From Marinobacter halotolerans (GTDB lineage: Bacteria; Pseudomonadota; Gammaproteobacteria; Pseudomonadales; Oleiphilaceae): a stretch of 64,000 nucleotides of DNA. Below the pieces are notes generated by a model. That model saw only the letters and a program-made list of their open reading frames with translations, was not told the origin of the DNA and ran no database searches. The DNA lies in the NCBI RefSeq assembly GCF_008795985.1, contig NZ_VMHP01000002.1:806001-870000 (forward strand). The letters run 5' to 3'. Position numbers and translations under genes: made by a program. This document shows, piece after piece, positions 35,892 to 43,981 of this stretch (position 1 is its first letter; each line of letters begins with the position of its first letter).

Positions 35892-36464
35892 ATGCCAATG
35901 AAACAGACGTTAACCGCGGTACTTTTCACCATTCTTTCATCCTCTGTTTTCAACGCCTATGCAGCGGATGAGGCGAAGTCCCAGGTGACGCCCTCCCCGG
36001 AGCAAATAAAGCAAGAGGCCCAGGCGAATACCAAATATCTGGCGGCGCAGGCGCTCAAGAAAGCCAAGGCCGTCATGGAAGCCTACGGGGAATTCGCGCC
36101 TTTTGGTGCAGGGCTGTTTCAGGAAGGAGAAGTCAACTTTGTATGGGCAGTGAAGCCGGGTGAGAGCACCAAGGGCATAAATCCGGTGCTGGTGCTCAAT
36201 GCGGTTCGATCCGCTCTAGGTACGCAGGCGGAGGCCGGACGGATTCTTGGCTCTGCGGTGGTTTACCAGTATCGCGGAACTTCAAACGATGGTGAGCCCC
36301 GGGAGCAGATCAATATCGAGCTGGAATACCTCAATGGCTATGCTGAAGTCATCGCCACCCAGTATGAGGAAGGGCCTGAGGGCATTGAGTTTACAAAAAC
36401 GACGAACAGTCAGTACGAACCGAAGGTTTTTACTGGCGACCAGACCAGCTCTGAGGCTCAGTAA
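35892..36464 (+). CDS. exported protein of unknown function
   Basis: The 190-residue product has a signal peptide with cleavage likely after AYA (about residue 24), then an alpha/beta domain (KYLAAQALKKAKAVMEAYGEFAPFGAGLF, LVLNAVRSALGTQAEAGRILG) and a Glu/Thr-rich tail. GAGG sits seven bases before the ATG. I do not recognise a characterised family; it is probably periplasmic. It is transcribed from its own short upstream region and precedes the VTGQAG protein genes by about 190 bases, so a functional link with those is possible but unproven. Confidence 0.75.
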   Translation: MPMKQTLTAVLFTILSSSVFNAYAADEAKSQVTPSPEQIKQEAQANTKYLAAQALKKAKAVMEAYGEFAPFGAGLFQEGEVNFVWAVKPGESTKGINPVLVLNAVRSALGTQAEAGRILGSAVVYQYRGTSNDGEPREQINIELEYLNGYAEVIATQYEEGPEGIEFTKTTNSQYEPKVFTGDQTSSEAQ

Positions 36465-36593
36465 ATAACGTCTTAGCAATATGCCGGATACCGCTTTAAT
36501 GTGGACTAGTTCAAATTGTTACGGTTTGTATGAATTACGTCAGATTGTGTGCGCAAAATCTCAGAAATGTATCAGGGCCTCTGGGAAACTGAA

Positions 36594-36618
36594 TTTGCGG
36601 TTTGGATAAAGCCGCAAA
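36594..36618 (+). promoter_or_regulatory. 5' leader hairpin before the VTGQAG gene
   Basis: TTTGCGG (36594-36600) pairs perfectly with CCGCAAA (36612-36618), 20 bases before the AAGGAG ribosome site. It could stabilise a highly expressed mRNA or control its translation. It may equally be chance. Confidence 0.3.
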
Positions 36619-36650
36619 CAAAAATAGAAATATCCTTCAAGGAGAAACAA

Positions 36651-37577
36651 ATGAAAGGCCTGAAAAAAATTGCACTCTGTTCTGCAGTGGCCCTGGCGCC
36701 ATTCGCAGCTAACGCTGACCTGAAAGCCCTGAACGATTCCGCCATGAGCGACGTTACTGGCCAGGCTGGTGTGACCATCGATCTGTCCGCCAACGTATCC
36801 ATCGGCGAAATCGCTTATGAAGACCAGGGCTTCCTGGCAATCTCTGACGTAACCCTCGGCGGTGCCGCTCCTGGCTCAGCTCTGGATGACATCCGCCTGA
36901 CCATCGACGTCGCTGGCGCTGACCCGCAGGATGATCTGGGTGTTGCCGCTCTTGGTGCTACTTACCTTGGTGGCGCAGGTTTCAACGTGAGCAACGTTAA
37001 TGAAACCGACCAAGCTGTTAGTGATGGTGACCTGGTTATCGCACTGCGCTCCCAGAGCGGTGCTCCGGTTGATTTCGGCCTGAGCATTGGCGAAGTATCC
37101 CTCAACAAGTCAGCTAATGGTGCGGACTTGGGTTCATTCTCCGGCTCTGCTGATCAGGGTACTGTTCTGGTCTCAAATCTGAACATCACCGGCGCACTTG
37201 GCCCGATTGACATCGTGGTTCAGGAAGAGTCCAACGCGATGAACATCAACGCATACTTCAATGCCGCTGGTGACCTGACAATGCCGTTCATTGGCACCAG
37301 CATGGGCTTTGAACTGCACAACCGTCGTGGTGATTCTTCTGTTACTGGCCCTGCTGGTACGCCGCTTGAAGGTGTGAGCTTTGCCCACGCTCAGGTTGAC
37401 GTTGGTGTTGCCGAAGACTACTTCGCAGCTGACCAAGACGCTCTGACTGTTAACGTTCAGGACTTCTCTGGTGATCTGGACCTGACCAGCATCACTATGG
37501 GTAACGGTGTATCCATCGGTTCTGTTTACATGACCGACCTGGCTATTACCGCCGACATGACCATCTACGGTCACTAA
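36651..37577 (+). CDS. exported VTGQAG-motif surface protein (DUF6160/FilA-like) 1
   Basis: From the ATG at 36651 (AAGGAG seven bases upstream) the product is 308 residues with a signal peptide (cleavage after NA, residue 22). The mature start contains ALNDSAMSDVTGQAGVTIDL, the hallmark of a family of Gly/Asp-rich, beta-strand-rich surface proteins found in marine gammaproteobacteria and related to pilus-associated FilA of Acinetobacter. Repeated beta units with Asp and Gly turns fill the rest. Function is unknown; adhesion or pilus association is a guess from relatives. Codon choice is strongly biased to GCT, GGT, CGT and GTT compared with neighbours, which suggests very high expression. A terminator follows. 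Confidence 0.85.
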   Translation: MKGLKKIALCSAVALAPFAANADLKALNDSAMSDVTGQAGVTIDLSANVSIGEIAYEDQGFLAISDVTLGGAAPGSALDDIRLTIDVAGADPQDDLGVAALGATYLGGAGFNVSNVNETDQAVSDGDLVIALRSQSGAPVDFGLSIGEVSLNKSANGADLGSFSGSADQGTVLVSNLNITGALGPIDIVVQEESNAMNINAYFNAAGDLTMPFIGTSMGFELHNRRGDSSVTGPAGTPLEGVSFAHAQVDVGVAEDYFAADQDALTVNVQDFSGDLDLTSITMGNGVSIGSVYMTDLAITADMTIYGH

Positions 37578-37611
37578 ATAGTAGGCAACAGGATACGTTA
37601 GTAACCTGTGG

Positions 37612-37646
37612 AAAGGCGTCCCAGCCCGTTTGGGGCGCCTTTTTTG
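37612..37646 (+). terminator. Rho-independent terminator between the two VTGQAG genes
   Basis: AAAGGCGTCCCA (37612-37623) pairs with TGGGGCGCCTTT (37631-37642) with one mismatch, followed by a T run. It ends about 57 bases before the second gene, so it likely limits read-through from the first. Confidence 0.85.
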
Positions 37647-37703
37647 TTTAAGGCAACACGAAAAACACAAGAACTGAACAACCAAGAATTTTCTGGAGCT
37701 GCC

Positions 37704-38600
37704 ATGTCCTCTTTTCTGAAGATGTTTCCCGTCGCCCTGGCGTTTGGCATGTCTCCGGCTGCTTATGCCGAGCTGGAATCCATTACCGATGGCGAGCTTT
37801 CCGGTGTTACCGGGCAGAGTGGGCTGACCATCGATTACAGCGGTCGCATGAGCATGCAACAGTTTCGATATGAGGATTCCGGCGAACTGGTTGCGGAAGA
37901 CATTCGTTCCGGTGGTGCAGGTGTCACCGATGCAGGACTTGCTGCCGGTTACGGCGAAAACCTTGACGATGCCCGGCTGACCTTTGATATCGCCGCCGAC
38001 GGTGGGTTGGATATTCTGTGGCAATCCCAGAGTGGTCAGTCGATGGACTGGGGTTTTGTAGCAGGAACCGTCGCCGTGGGTGACGGAGCACCGGGCCCGA
38101 GAACCCGTATTTTCAGTGATCTCCAGGGCTGGGGTCAGCTGCGCACGGCGCAACACAGTGTGCTGCCAGCTTCCGAATCGGCCCTGAACCGCAGCACTAT
38201 TTATAACTATGCGGCGTTTACCACGGAAGCGCTGTCATCGTCCAAAACATCCGCCACCATCGGTATTGATGGCGGTTACATTAAAAGCCCGGATTTCAGT
38301 GGCAGTGGACTCGACGAGATGGACCTGACCGATCAGATTCCGGCCTGGGCCGGTGGCCAGCGAGCCCGTTCGACAACCCCTATGGACGATCTGCGCGCCG
38401 GTTTTGCAGCGGTGGAGACCTCAACCTATGCGGTTAACGCAGGCGAGGGCGCTGCCGTCAATGATTCTCTTGCCATCGAAGTGACCGGGTTCGCAGCGGA
38501 TGTGGGCGCTCAGAATATTTCCGTCGGGCAGATGGATATGGGGAGCGTGGCGCTGGACAACATCCAGATCTCGGACACGATTGTCACGCTCACGCCCTGA
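37704..38600 (+). CDS. exported VTGQSG-motif surface protein (DUF6160/FilA-like) 2
   Basis: The 298-residue product starts at the ATG at 37704 after a GGAG and carries a signal peptide with cleavage after AYA (about 23). The mature N-terminus has ITDGELSGVTGQSGLTIDYSG, the same motif as the gene before it, and the proteins are similar in size and in the final 'IxMGSVxLxNIxIxxT' pattern, so they are divergent tandem paralogues. Codon use here is ordinary, unlike the first copy. It sits past a terminator and so is probably expressed at a lower level or from its own promoter. Function unknown. Confidence 0.82.
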   Translation: MSSFLKMFPVALAFGMSPAAYAELESITDGELSGVTGQSGLTIDYSGRMSMQQFRYEDSGELVAEDIRSGGAGVTDAGLAAGYGENLDDARLTFDIAADGGLDILWQSQSGQSMDWGFVAGTVAVGDGAPGPRTRIFSDLQGWGQLRTAQHSVLPASESALNRSTIYNYAAFTTEALSSSKTSATIGIDGGYIKSPDFSGSGLDEMDLTDQIPAWAGGQRARSTTPMDDLRAGFAAVETSTYAVNAGEGAAVNDSLAIEVTGFAADVGAQNISVGQMDMGSVALDNIQISDTIVTLTP

Positions 38601-38622
38601 TCAGACAGGCCGGTTCAGTCTG

Positions 38623-39279
38623 TTACTGTTCCGGCACCTTGATGGACAGGTCAAACCCACCGCCCGGACGTGGTGTCAGTGAGATAGGCCCTTCGTTAAT
38701 AGCCCTTGGCACCTGGATGTTATCAATGCCGGGCGGGGTGCCGATGCCGAAGTTCAGGTTCTCGCCGTCGTAGTTGATCCCCAGTTGGTTATTCAGGAAG
38801 TTCTGGGTAAACGGCTCGTCCGGTATCTGTGCCTGCTGGCCAAAAATGATCGGCGGTATCTGGGGCGTGAATTCCCGGGGCGGCTGCAATCCGGCCAGTT
38901 CGTCCTGGGAGAACGCCAACGCCCGTCTCAGAAACTCTTCCTCTGCACTTTCCAGTGCGTCCAGCTTTCCTTCCTGCTCCAGTCGCGCAAGAGCCTCACG
39001 GTAGGCCTGCTCTTCCGCTTCGGTCAGTTCGGGTTCTCGGGGCGAAATGGTCAGCGTACGCAGGATTTTCTGCCTTTCCGCTTTTTCCTCACGGGACGGT
39101 TCACGGGAATCGGGGTGCACCAGGATCAGCGCAGAGTCCTCGACGTAGGTGTCTACCATTTCGTCCTGTGAAAGGGTCTGGACTCCGGCCATGGCGGCGG
39201 GCGCAGAGAGGCTGGCAAGCATCACACCCAGTCCCAGGGGGGCAAGGGAATAAAGACGTAGCGAAGTTGGCCTGATCAT
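38623..39279 (-). CDS. exported protein of unknown function opposite the VTGQAG pair
   Basis: Taking the ATG at 39279 the product is 218 residues with a signal peptide (cleavage after AMA). The mature start GVQTLSQDEMVDTYVEDSA faintly echoes the 'L.ddeMs.vtGq' start of the two neighbouring surface proteins. A charged helical segment rich in Glu/Lys/Arg (about 60-130) follows, then a Pro/Gly-rich tail ending with LTPRPGGGFDLSIKV. The reading frame extends 22 residues upstream without a ribosome site. No named family is recognised. It is convergent with the second VTGQSG gene (22 bases apart), hinting at a shared surface function. Confidence 0.7.
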   Translation of the reverse strand: MIRPTSLRLYSLAPLGLGVMLASLSAPAAMAGVQTLSQDEMVDTYVEDSALILVHPDSREPSREEKAERQKILRTLTISPREPELTEAEEQAYREALARLEQEGKLDALESAEEEFLRRALAFSQDELAGLQPPREFTPQIPPIIFGQQAQIPDEPFTQNFLNNQLGINYDGENLNFGIGTPPGIDNIQVPRAINEGPISLTPRPGGGFDLSIKVPEQ

Positions 39280-39428
39280 GGTTGTGCCTATGCAGTTTAT
39301 AGAGTGCCTTATATCTAGTATTTGCCCCCTCTCACACGAATTCAAGCCTTCACGCGCTGGTTTGTGATCAGATACAGGGTAAGGTAAGTATTATTGAACT
39401 CAATGGGATTCGTCGACTCAGGGGTGAC

Positions 39429-40445
39429 ATGAAAAAACGAATCAAAAGTCGCTGGCGGCGATGGATCAACAAGCGTATTCCAAGGCGCGACAGCCAGATT
39501 TTCAGTCAGCGCAACATCTTTATTTTACCCACCGGCGCTGGCGTGGTTTTCGGCATACTGCTGCTGATCATGTTGATTACCGGCATCAACTATCAGAATA
39601 GCCTGATTTATCTGCTCACCTTTATCCTGGGAGCCGTTTTCGTGGCGGCGATGCATCAGACCCACAGGAATCTTGCCGGGCTGGAAATCACGCTGCTGAG
39701 CGGTGGCGAGGGGTTTCCCGGTGAGGCGCTGCCGTTCCGGTTTCGCGCGGTGGTCAGTGGCCACGATTCGGTAGCCCTGTCGCTGTCCTGTCATGAGGCG
39801 CGGGTGGATCAGCAGCATGTGTTCGAGTCCGAACCCGCGAATCTTTCACTGTCGCTTTTATCTGCCCGCAGGGGTTATTTCCGGCCCGATCGCATTCGTG
39901 TAGAGACCCGCTTTCCTTTCGGTTTGCTGAAGGCCTGGTCTTGGCTGAGGCCGGTGTCGGCGGGCATTGTGTATCCTGCGCCGATTCCGGCACCGGAAGT
40001 TGCAAGCACCGTTCAGGACGGCGACCGGACCGACGACGCCCGCTCCGTTGACGGCAATGACCATGCGGATATCCGCCCCTGGCGTGAGGGAGACCCAAGT
40101 CAGAGAGTGCTTTGGAAGCGTTTTGCCCGAACCGGTGAGATGGTCATAGCCGACTGGGAGGGCGAGCAGGGCAGTCCTCAATGGCTGGATTATGAAGCCT
40201 TTCGTGGTGTCGATCAGGAGCTGCGGCTAAGTTACCTGGCGTACCAGGTAATAGAGCGGATGAAGACTAACCAGCCCTTCGGACTCAATCTGCCGGGGCA
40301 GGTGATCGAACCGGATGTGGGTAAGACTCACGGCAACCGTTGCCTCAAGGCCCTGGCGGTTTTCGGGATCGAGAAGCCACGGGAGGGCGACGCTCTGCCG
40401 TTCGGGACCCGCCGCAAAGACGCCGCAGCGGGAGCAGTCGCATGA
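39429..40445 (+). CDS. DUF58 domain membrane protein
   Basis: The 338-residue protein has a very basic start, two adjacent membrane helices (about 35-55 and 58-78) and a cytoplasmic DUF58-type region including DIRPWREGDPSQRVLWKRFART, the signature stretch of the family (DYRPYxxGDDxRxIdWk). DUF58 proteins usually occur with a MoxR ATPase and a transglutaminase-like membrane protein. Here the transglutaminase gene follows with a four-base overlap, but no MoxR gene lies immediately upstream. The role is unknown; Pseudomonas homologues are PA2874-like. Confidence 0.87.
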   Translation: MKKRIKSRWRRWINKRIPRRDSQIFSQRNIFILPTGAGVVFGILLLIMLITGINYQNSLIYLLTFILGAVFVAAMHQTHRNLAGLEITLLSGGEGFPGEALPFRFRAVVSGHDSVALSLSCHEARVDQQHVFESEPANLSLSLLSARRGYFRPDRIRVETRFPFGLLKAWSWLRPVSAGIVYPAPIPAPEVASTVQDGDRTDDARSVDGNDHADIRPWREGDPSQRVLWKRFARTGEMVIADWEGEQGSPQWLDYEAFRGVDQELRLSYLAYQVIERMKTNQPFGLNLPGQVIEPDVGKTHGNRCLKALAVFGIEKPREGDALPFGTRRKDAAAGAVA

Positions 40446-42484
40446 TTCGCCGTTTCCGACGAAAACAGACCTCCGAAAGCCGCGCGGATCTGATTCCGGG
40501 TGCGGCCCTGATCTGGCTGATGGCGGCGTTTGCACTGCTGTTGCTGCCTCAGTGGGATCGACTTCCCGTATGGCTCACCGTCAGCTGTGTGTTGCTTGCA
40601 GCATGGCGCTGGCTGGCCCAGACGGGAAGGCTGAGGTTGCCGGGCAAGTGGTCCCGGGCGGGGCTGATGATTGTTCTGGTGGGCGTTTATGTGGCCACAG
40701 TTCAGGGCCGGTTTACGGTGGAAACCGCCTCATCGTTTTTCGTGCTGGCGGTTGGGCTGAAATGGCTGGAAACCCGCTCGGTGCGGGACTTTTACGTTCT
40801 CTTATTTATCCTGGTCTATCTGGCATCGGTGAACTTTCTGTTCCATCAGGAAATACACTGGACCATCGTTAACCTGGCCGGTGTGATGGTGCTGTTTATC
40901 GGCCTACAGGTGCTCAATGCGCCGGGCATTCCGGGGTCGGCCCGGTCGAGTTGGAAGCGGTTGGGGCTGATGTTCCTCAAAACACTGCCGGTAGTGGTGC
41001 TTCTGTTCGTGTTTTTCCCGCGGATGGCGCCTCTCTGGAGCGTGCCGCTGGTGTCGGGTGAGGCCCGCACCGGTATCAGCGACACCATGACCCCCGGGGA
41101 TATTTCCAGCCTTGCCCAGAGCAGTGAGCTGGCTTTCCGGGTGACCTTTGGTGACGACATACCGGCCCGCCGAGATCTTTACTGGCGTGGATTAATTCTG
41201 GATCGGCTGGATGGCGATACCTGGCGCCAAAGTCGGGGGCAGGGTTTTCGCCGCCCCGGCGAAGTGGCACTCGACGGCGGCGTTGGCCCGTTGAAACCGA
41301 ATGAGTATGACGTACTGCTGGAACCTACCTACGAGACATGGGCCTTTGCCCTGGATGGCTCCGAGGCTGTGTCCGACAATGTCCGGAAGACAGACAACAG
41401 CCTTTTCCGGTTCAACCGGCCTGCCGACACCACGCTCCGGTATCGTCTGGCGTTGCCATCGGCGCCCCGGGTTGACTCCGAATCTTTGGGTGACGCGCGC
41501 CGGTATCTGCAGTTGCCCGCGTCTGGCAACCCCCGGGCCCGGGATCTGGCGCAGTCTTTGCGGCAGCAGTCCTCCGGGCCGCTGGAATTTGCCGAGAATG
41601 TGCTTAGCCGCTTTCGGCAGCAGCAGTACTATTACACTCTCAGGCCGCCGCAAATGCCGGACAATGGCATTGACGCATTACTATTCGACGTCAAACGGGG
41701 ATTCTGCGCCCACTACGCCGGCGCCATGACGTTCCTGATGAGGTCGGCGGGCATTCCTGCACGGGTGGTGATCGGTTATCAGGGTGGCCAGCCGGGGGCA
41801 GATAGTGAATATCTGATTGTTCGGCAATACGATGCCCACGCCTGGGTTGAGGCCTGGATTCAGGGGCAGGGCTGGGTGAGGTTTGACCCGACGGCGGCCA
41901 TTTCCCCGGCGCGCATCGAGTCCGGTCTGCGGGAAGCAGTCCAGGAAGAGGGATCCTTCCTTGAGAACGACTGGACCTCTCCCCAGCGATATGGCGATAT
42001 GGCGCTGGTGCAGTGGGCTTCCCTGCAACTGGATAAAATGAACTACCAGTGGCAGCGCTGGGTGGTGGGTTATCAGGGCCAGTCCCAGATGGACCTGATG
42101 TCCCGATTGCCGGGCGGTATCGGATTAAGGGAGCTGGGTTACGTGACGGCTGCGGTGGTCGGCGGTGCCCTGTTGTTTGCCGGGTTATTCACGGCGCTGA
42201 AAGGCCGATCTTTTGCCCGACGAGATCCGTTTTCCCGGGTTCTGAACCGGTGGTACTCGATGTGCGAAGACGCCGGTGTACCGGTGCGCTACGGAGAAAC
42301 CCCTTCCCAGCAGGCCTCCCGTCTGGCGCAGGCAGAGCCATCCGTGGCCGCGTCCGCCCGTACCTTTGCCGCTCTGGTCAACAGGCATTACTATGCCGGG
42401 GGGCAGGGGGCGAACGAGGACATCGGAAGGATGAAACGGCTGCTGGCCACCCTAAAAAGGCAATTGAAACGCGCGAATTCCTGA
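40442..42484 (+). CDS. tgpA: membrane transglutaminase-like protein TgpA
   Basis: From the ATG overlapping the DUF58 stop the product is 680 residues. Its N-terminus carries about five to six membrane helices, followed by a large periplasmic domain with the catalytic triad of the transglutaminase/protease fold: Cys in KRGFCAHYAGAMTFLMRSAG, His in DAHAWVEAW and Asp in RFDPTAA. A further membrane helix (GLRELGYVTAAVVGGALLFAG in part) precedes a DUF4129-like tail. Pseudomonas TgpA (PA2873) has the same design and is needed for viability there. The frame is open upstream to 40340 in the DUF58 gene, but that is overlap only. Confidence 0.92.
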   Translation: MIRRFRRKQTSESRADLIPGAALIWLMAAFALLLLPQWDRLPVWLTVSCVLLAAWRWLAQTGRLRLPGKWSRAGLMIVLVGVYVATVQGRFTVETASSFFVLAVGLKWLETRSVRDFYVLLFILVYLASVNFLFHQEIHWTIVNLAGVMVLFIGLQVLNAPGIPGSARSSWKRLGLMFLKTLPVVVLLFVFFPRMAPLWSVPLVSGEARTGISDTMTPGDISSLAQSSELAFRVTFGDDIPARRDLYWRGLILDRLDGDTWRQSRGQGFRRPGEVALDGGVGPLKPNEYDVLLEPTYETWAFALDGSEAVSDNVRKTDNSLFRFNRPADTTLRYRLALPSAPRVDSESLGDARRYLQLPASGNPRARDLAQSLRQQSSGPLEFAENVLSRFRQQQYYYTLRPPQMPDNGIDALLFDVKRGFCAHYAGAMTFLMRSAGIPARVVIGYQGGQPGADSEYLIVRQYDAHAWVEAWIQGQGWVRFDPTAAISPARIESGLREAVQEEGSFLENDWTSPQRYGDMALVQWASLQLDKMNYQWQRWVVGYQGQSQMDLMSRLPGGIGLRELGYVTAAVVGGALLFAGLFTALKGRSFARRDPFSRVLNRWYSMCEDAGVPVRYGETPSQQASRLAQAEPSVAASARTFAALVNRHYYAGGQGANEDIGRMKRLLATLKRQLKRANS

Positions 42485-42503
42485 CATTGACTGAGAGGTC
42501 CAT

Positions 42504-43526
42504 TTGAACAACTCCACCACCCCCATGCCCTGGCTGGACGAGCCCAGGGAACGGCTTCGCCAGAGTCTGGCTGACAATCGGTTGCCCCACGCTTTGCTGG
42601 TCACCGGTGAAGAAGGGGTGGGCAAACGGGCTTTTGCCGACCGGTTCGCGGCCCTGCTGGTGTGCGAGCAGCCGGACATGGCCAAGGGTGTGCGCTGCGG
42701 TCGCTGCAAACAGTGTGAGCTGGCTTCCGCGGACACCCATCCGGATATCCGTCGCTATGCCCCGGAAAAAAGCCGGGTGATCAAGGTGGATCAGGTTCGG
42801 GCGCTGTCTTCCTTTGCGGTAGCGTCCCCCCAGGTAGCAGGTCGCAAGGTGGCGGTGATCGACAGGGCGGATCAGCTCAATATCAATTCCGCCAATGCTC
42901 TCCTGAAAACCCTGGAAGAGCCTGCCTCGGATCTTGTGCTGATCCTGTTGCAGGAAAGCGGCCGACCGGTTCTGCCCACTATCCGGTCACGCTGTCAGGT
43001 GCAGGGCATTGCCACGCCGTCATCGGCCCAGGCAGCACAGTGGCTACGGGCCGAGATTGAGCAGATGGCGCTGGAATCGCCGCCAACGTCAGAACAGTGC
43101 GACCGCGCTCTGCGGCTGGCGGCCAATGCGCCCAGGCTTGCCCTGGAATACGTGACCGGCGATTTTCTGTCGTTACGGGATGAGGCCTTCGAGCAGTTCC
43201 GGAGCTTCATGAAAGGCCAGATTTCAGTGGGTGACGCGGCGAAGCCGTTCAAGACACTCGGGCTGGAGGCGTCTCTATGGCTGTTTGAAGGCTGGGCGGG
43301 GGATCTCGCCCGGATCAAGGCCGGCGGCCTTGCCAGGGACGAAGAGGCGTCCGAAATGCTCGGATTTCTGGCCAGAACCAATCCGGCCTGGCGGGCTCAC
43401 GAGCTGATTGATCTGGTGCATGAGGCGCGTTCTGCAGCGGTTTATAACGTCAGCCCGGATCTGGAGGCGGGCCGGCTGCTGATTGCCTGGCAGAAACTGA
43501 TGCCGGTCAAGCGCGCCGCCGGTTAG
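42504..43526 (+). CDS. holB: DNA polymerase III delta' subunit
   Basis: The 340-residue clamp-loader subunit has the delta' features: LPHALLVTGEEGVGKRAFADR near the start (altered P-loop), a four-cysteine zinc module (CGRCKQCELASADTHPD), the VIDRADQLNINSANALLKTLEEP region and LPTIRSRC. Together with delta and gamma/tau it loads the beta clamp. The best start is a TTG at 42504 with GAGAGG five bases upstream; the next ATG would cut off seven conserved-looking residues. The gene order holB-pilZ is the usual one, but tmk, which normally precedes holB, is replaced here by tgpA. Confidence 0.95.
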   Translation: MNNSTTPMPWLDEPRERLRQSLADNRLPHALLVTGEEGVGKRAFADRFAALLVCEQPDMAKGVRCGRCKQCELASADTHPDIRRYAPEKSRVIKVDQVRALSSFAVASPQVAGRKVAVIDRADQLNINSANALLKTLEEPASDLVLILLQESGRPVLPTIRSRCQVQGIATPSSAQAAQWLRAEIEQMALESPPTSEQCDRALRLAANAPRLALEYVTGDFLSLRDEAFEQFRSFMKGQISVGDAAKPFKTLGLEASLWLFEGWAGDLARIKAGGLARDEEASEMLGFLARTNPAWRAHELIDLVHEARSAAVYNVSPDLEAGRLLIAWQKLMPVKRAAG

Positions 43527-43622
43527 AACGCCGGTGGACATGGCCGGTGCTTGTTCTAGGCACCGGTCAGGAAGTGCTGCTATGATTGCGAAATATCGAA
43601 AGTTTTAACACAGGTGTTTTCT

Positions 43623-43973
43623 ATGGGCCCGGGTTTTGGTGCACGCAGTGGTATTCTCACCCTGACGATCAAAGACAAGGCCGTGTTGTACGCAGCCTAT
43701 ATGCCGTACATCCGCCAGGGCGGTCTGTTTATTCCGACCCAGAAGCAGTACCAGCTTGGGGACGAAGTGTTCCTGCTGCTGAACCTGATGGATGAACCGG
43801 AGAAGATACCGGTGGCCGGCAAGGTTATCTGGATCACCCCGAAAGGTGCCCAGGGCAACCGGGCGGCAGGCATTGGTGTTCAGTTCAATGGCGACGATGA
43901 AACCGCCCGTACCAAAATCGAATCCTATCTGGCAGGTTCCCTGAGCTCAGATCGCCCCACCCATACAATGTAA
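43623..43973 (+). CDS. pilZ: type IV pilus assembly protein PilZ
   Basis: The 116-residue PilZ-domain protein matches the founding member PilZ of Pseudomonas (118 residues), including ARSGILTLTIKDKAVLYAAYMP and GGLFIPT and the C-terminal AGIGVQF. PilZ is required for type IV pilus biogenesis, works through PilB and FimX, and unlike many PilZ-domain proteins does not bind cyclic di-GMP; the RxxxR ligand motif is indeed not visible here. An AGGTG lies six bases before the ATG; an in-frame GTG at 43614 is less well placed. It follows holB as in other gammaproteobacteria. Confidence 0.93.
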   Translation: MGPGFGARSGILTLTIKDKAVLYAAYMPYIRQGGLFIPTQKQYQLGDEVFLLLNLMDEPEKIPVAGKVIWITPKGAQGNRAAGIGVQFNGDDETARTKIESYLAGSLSSDRPTHTM

Positions 43974-43981
43974 GGCCCTCA

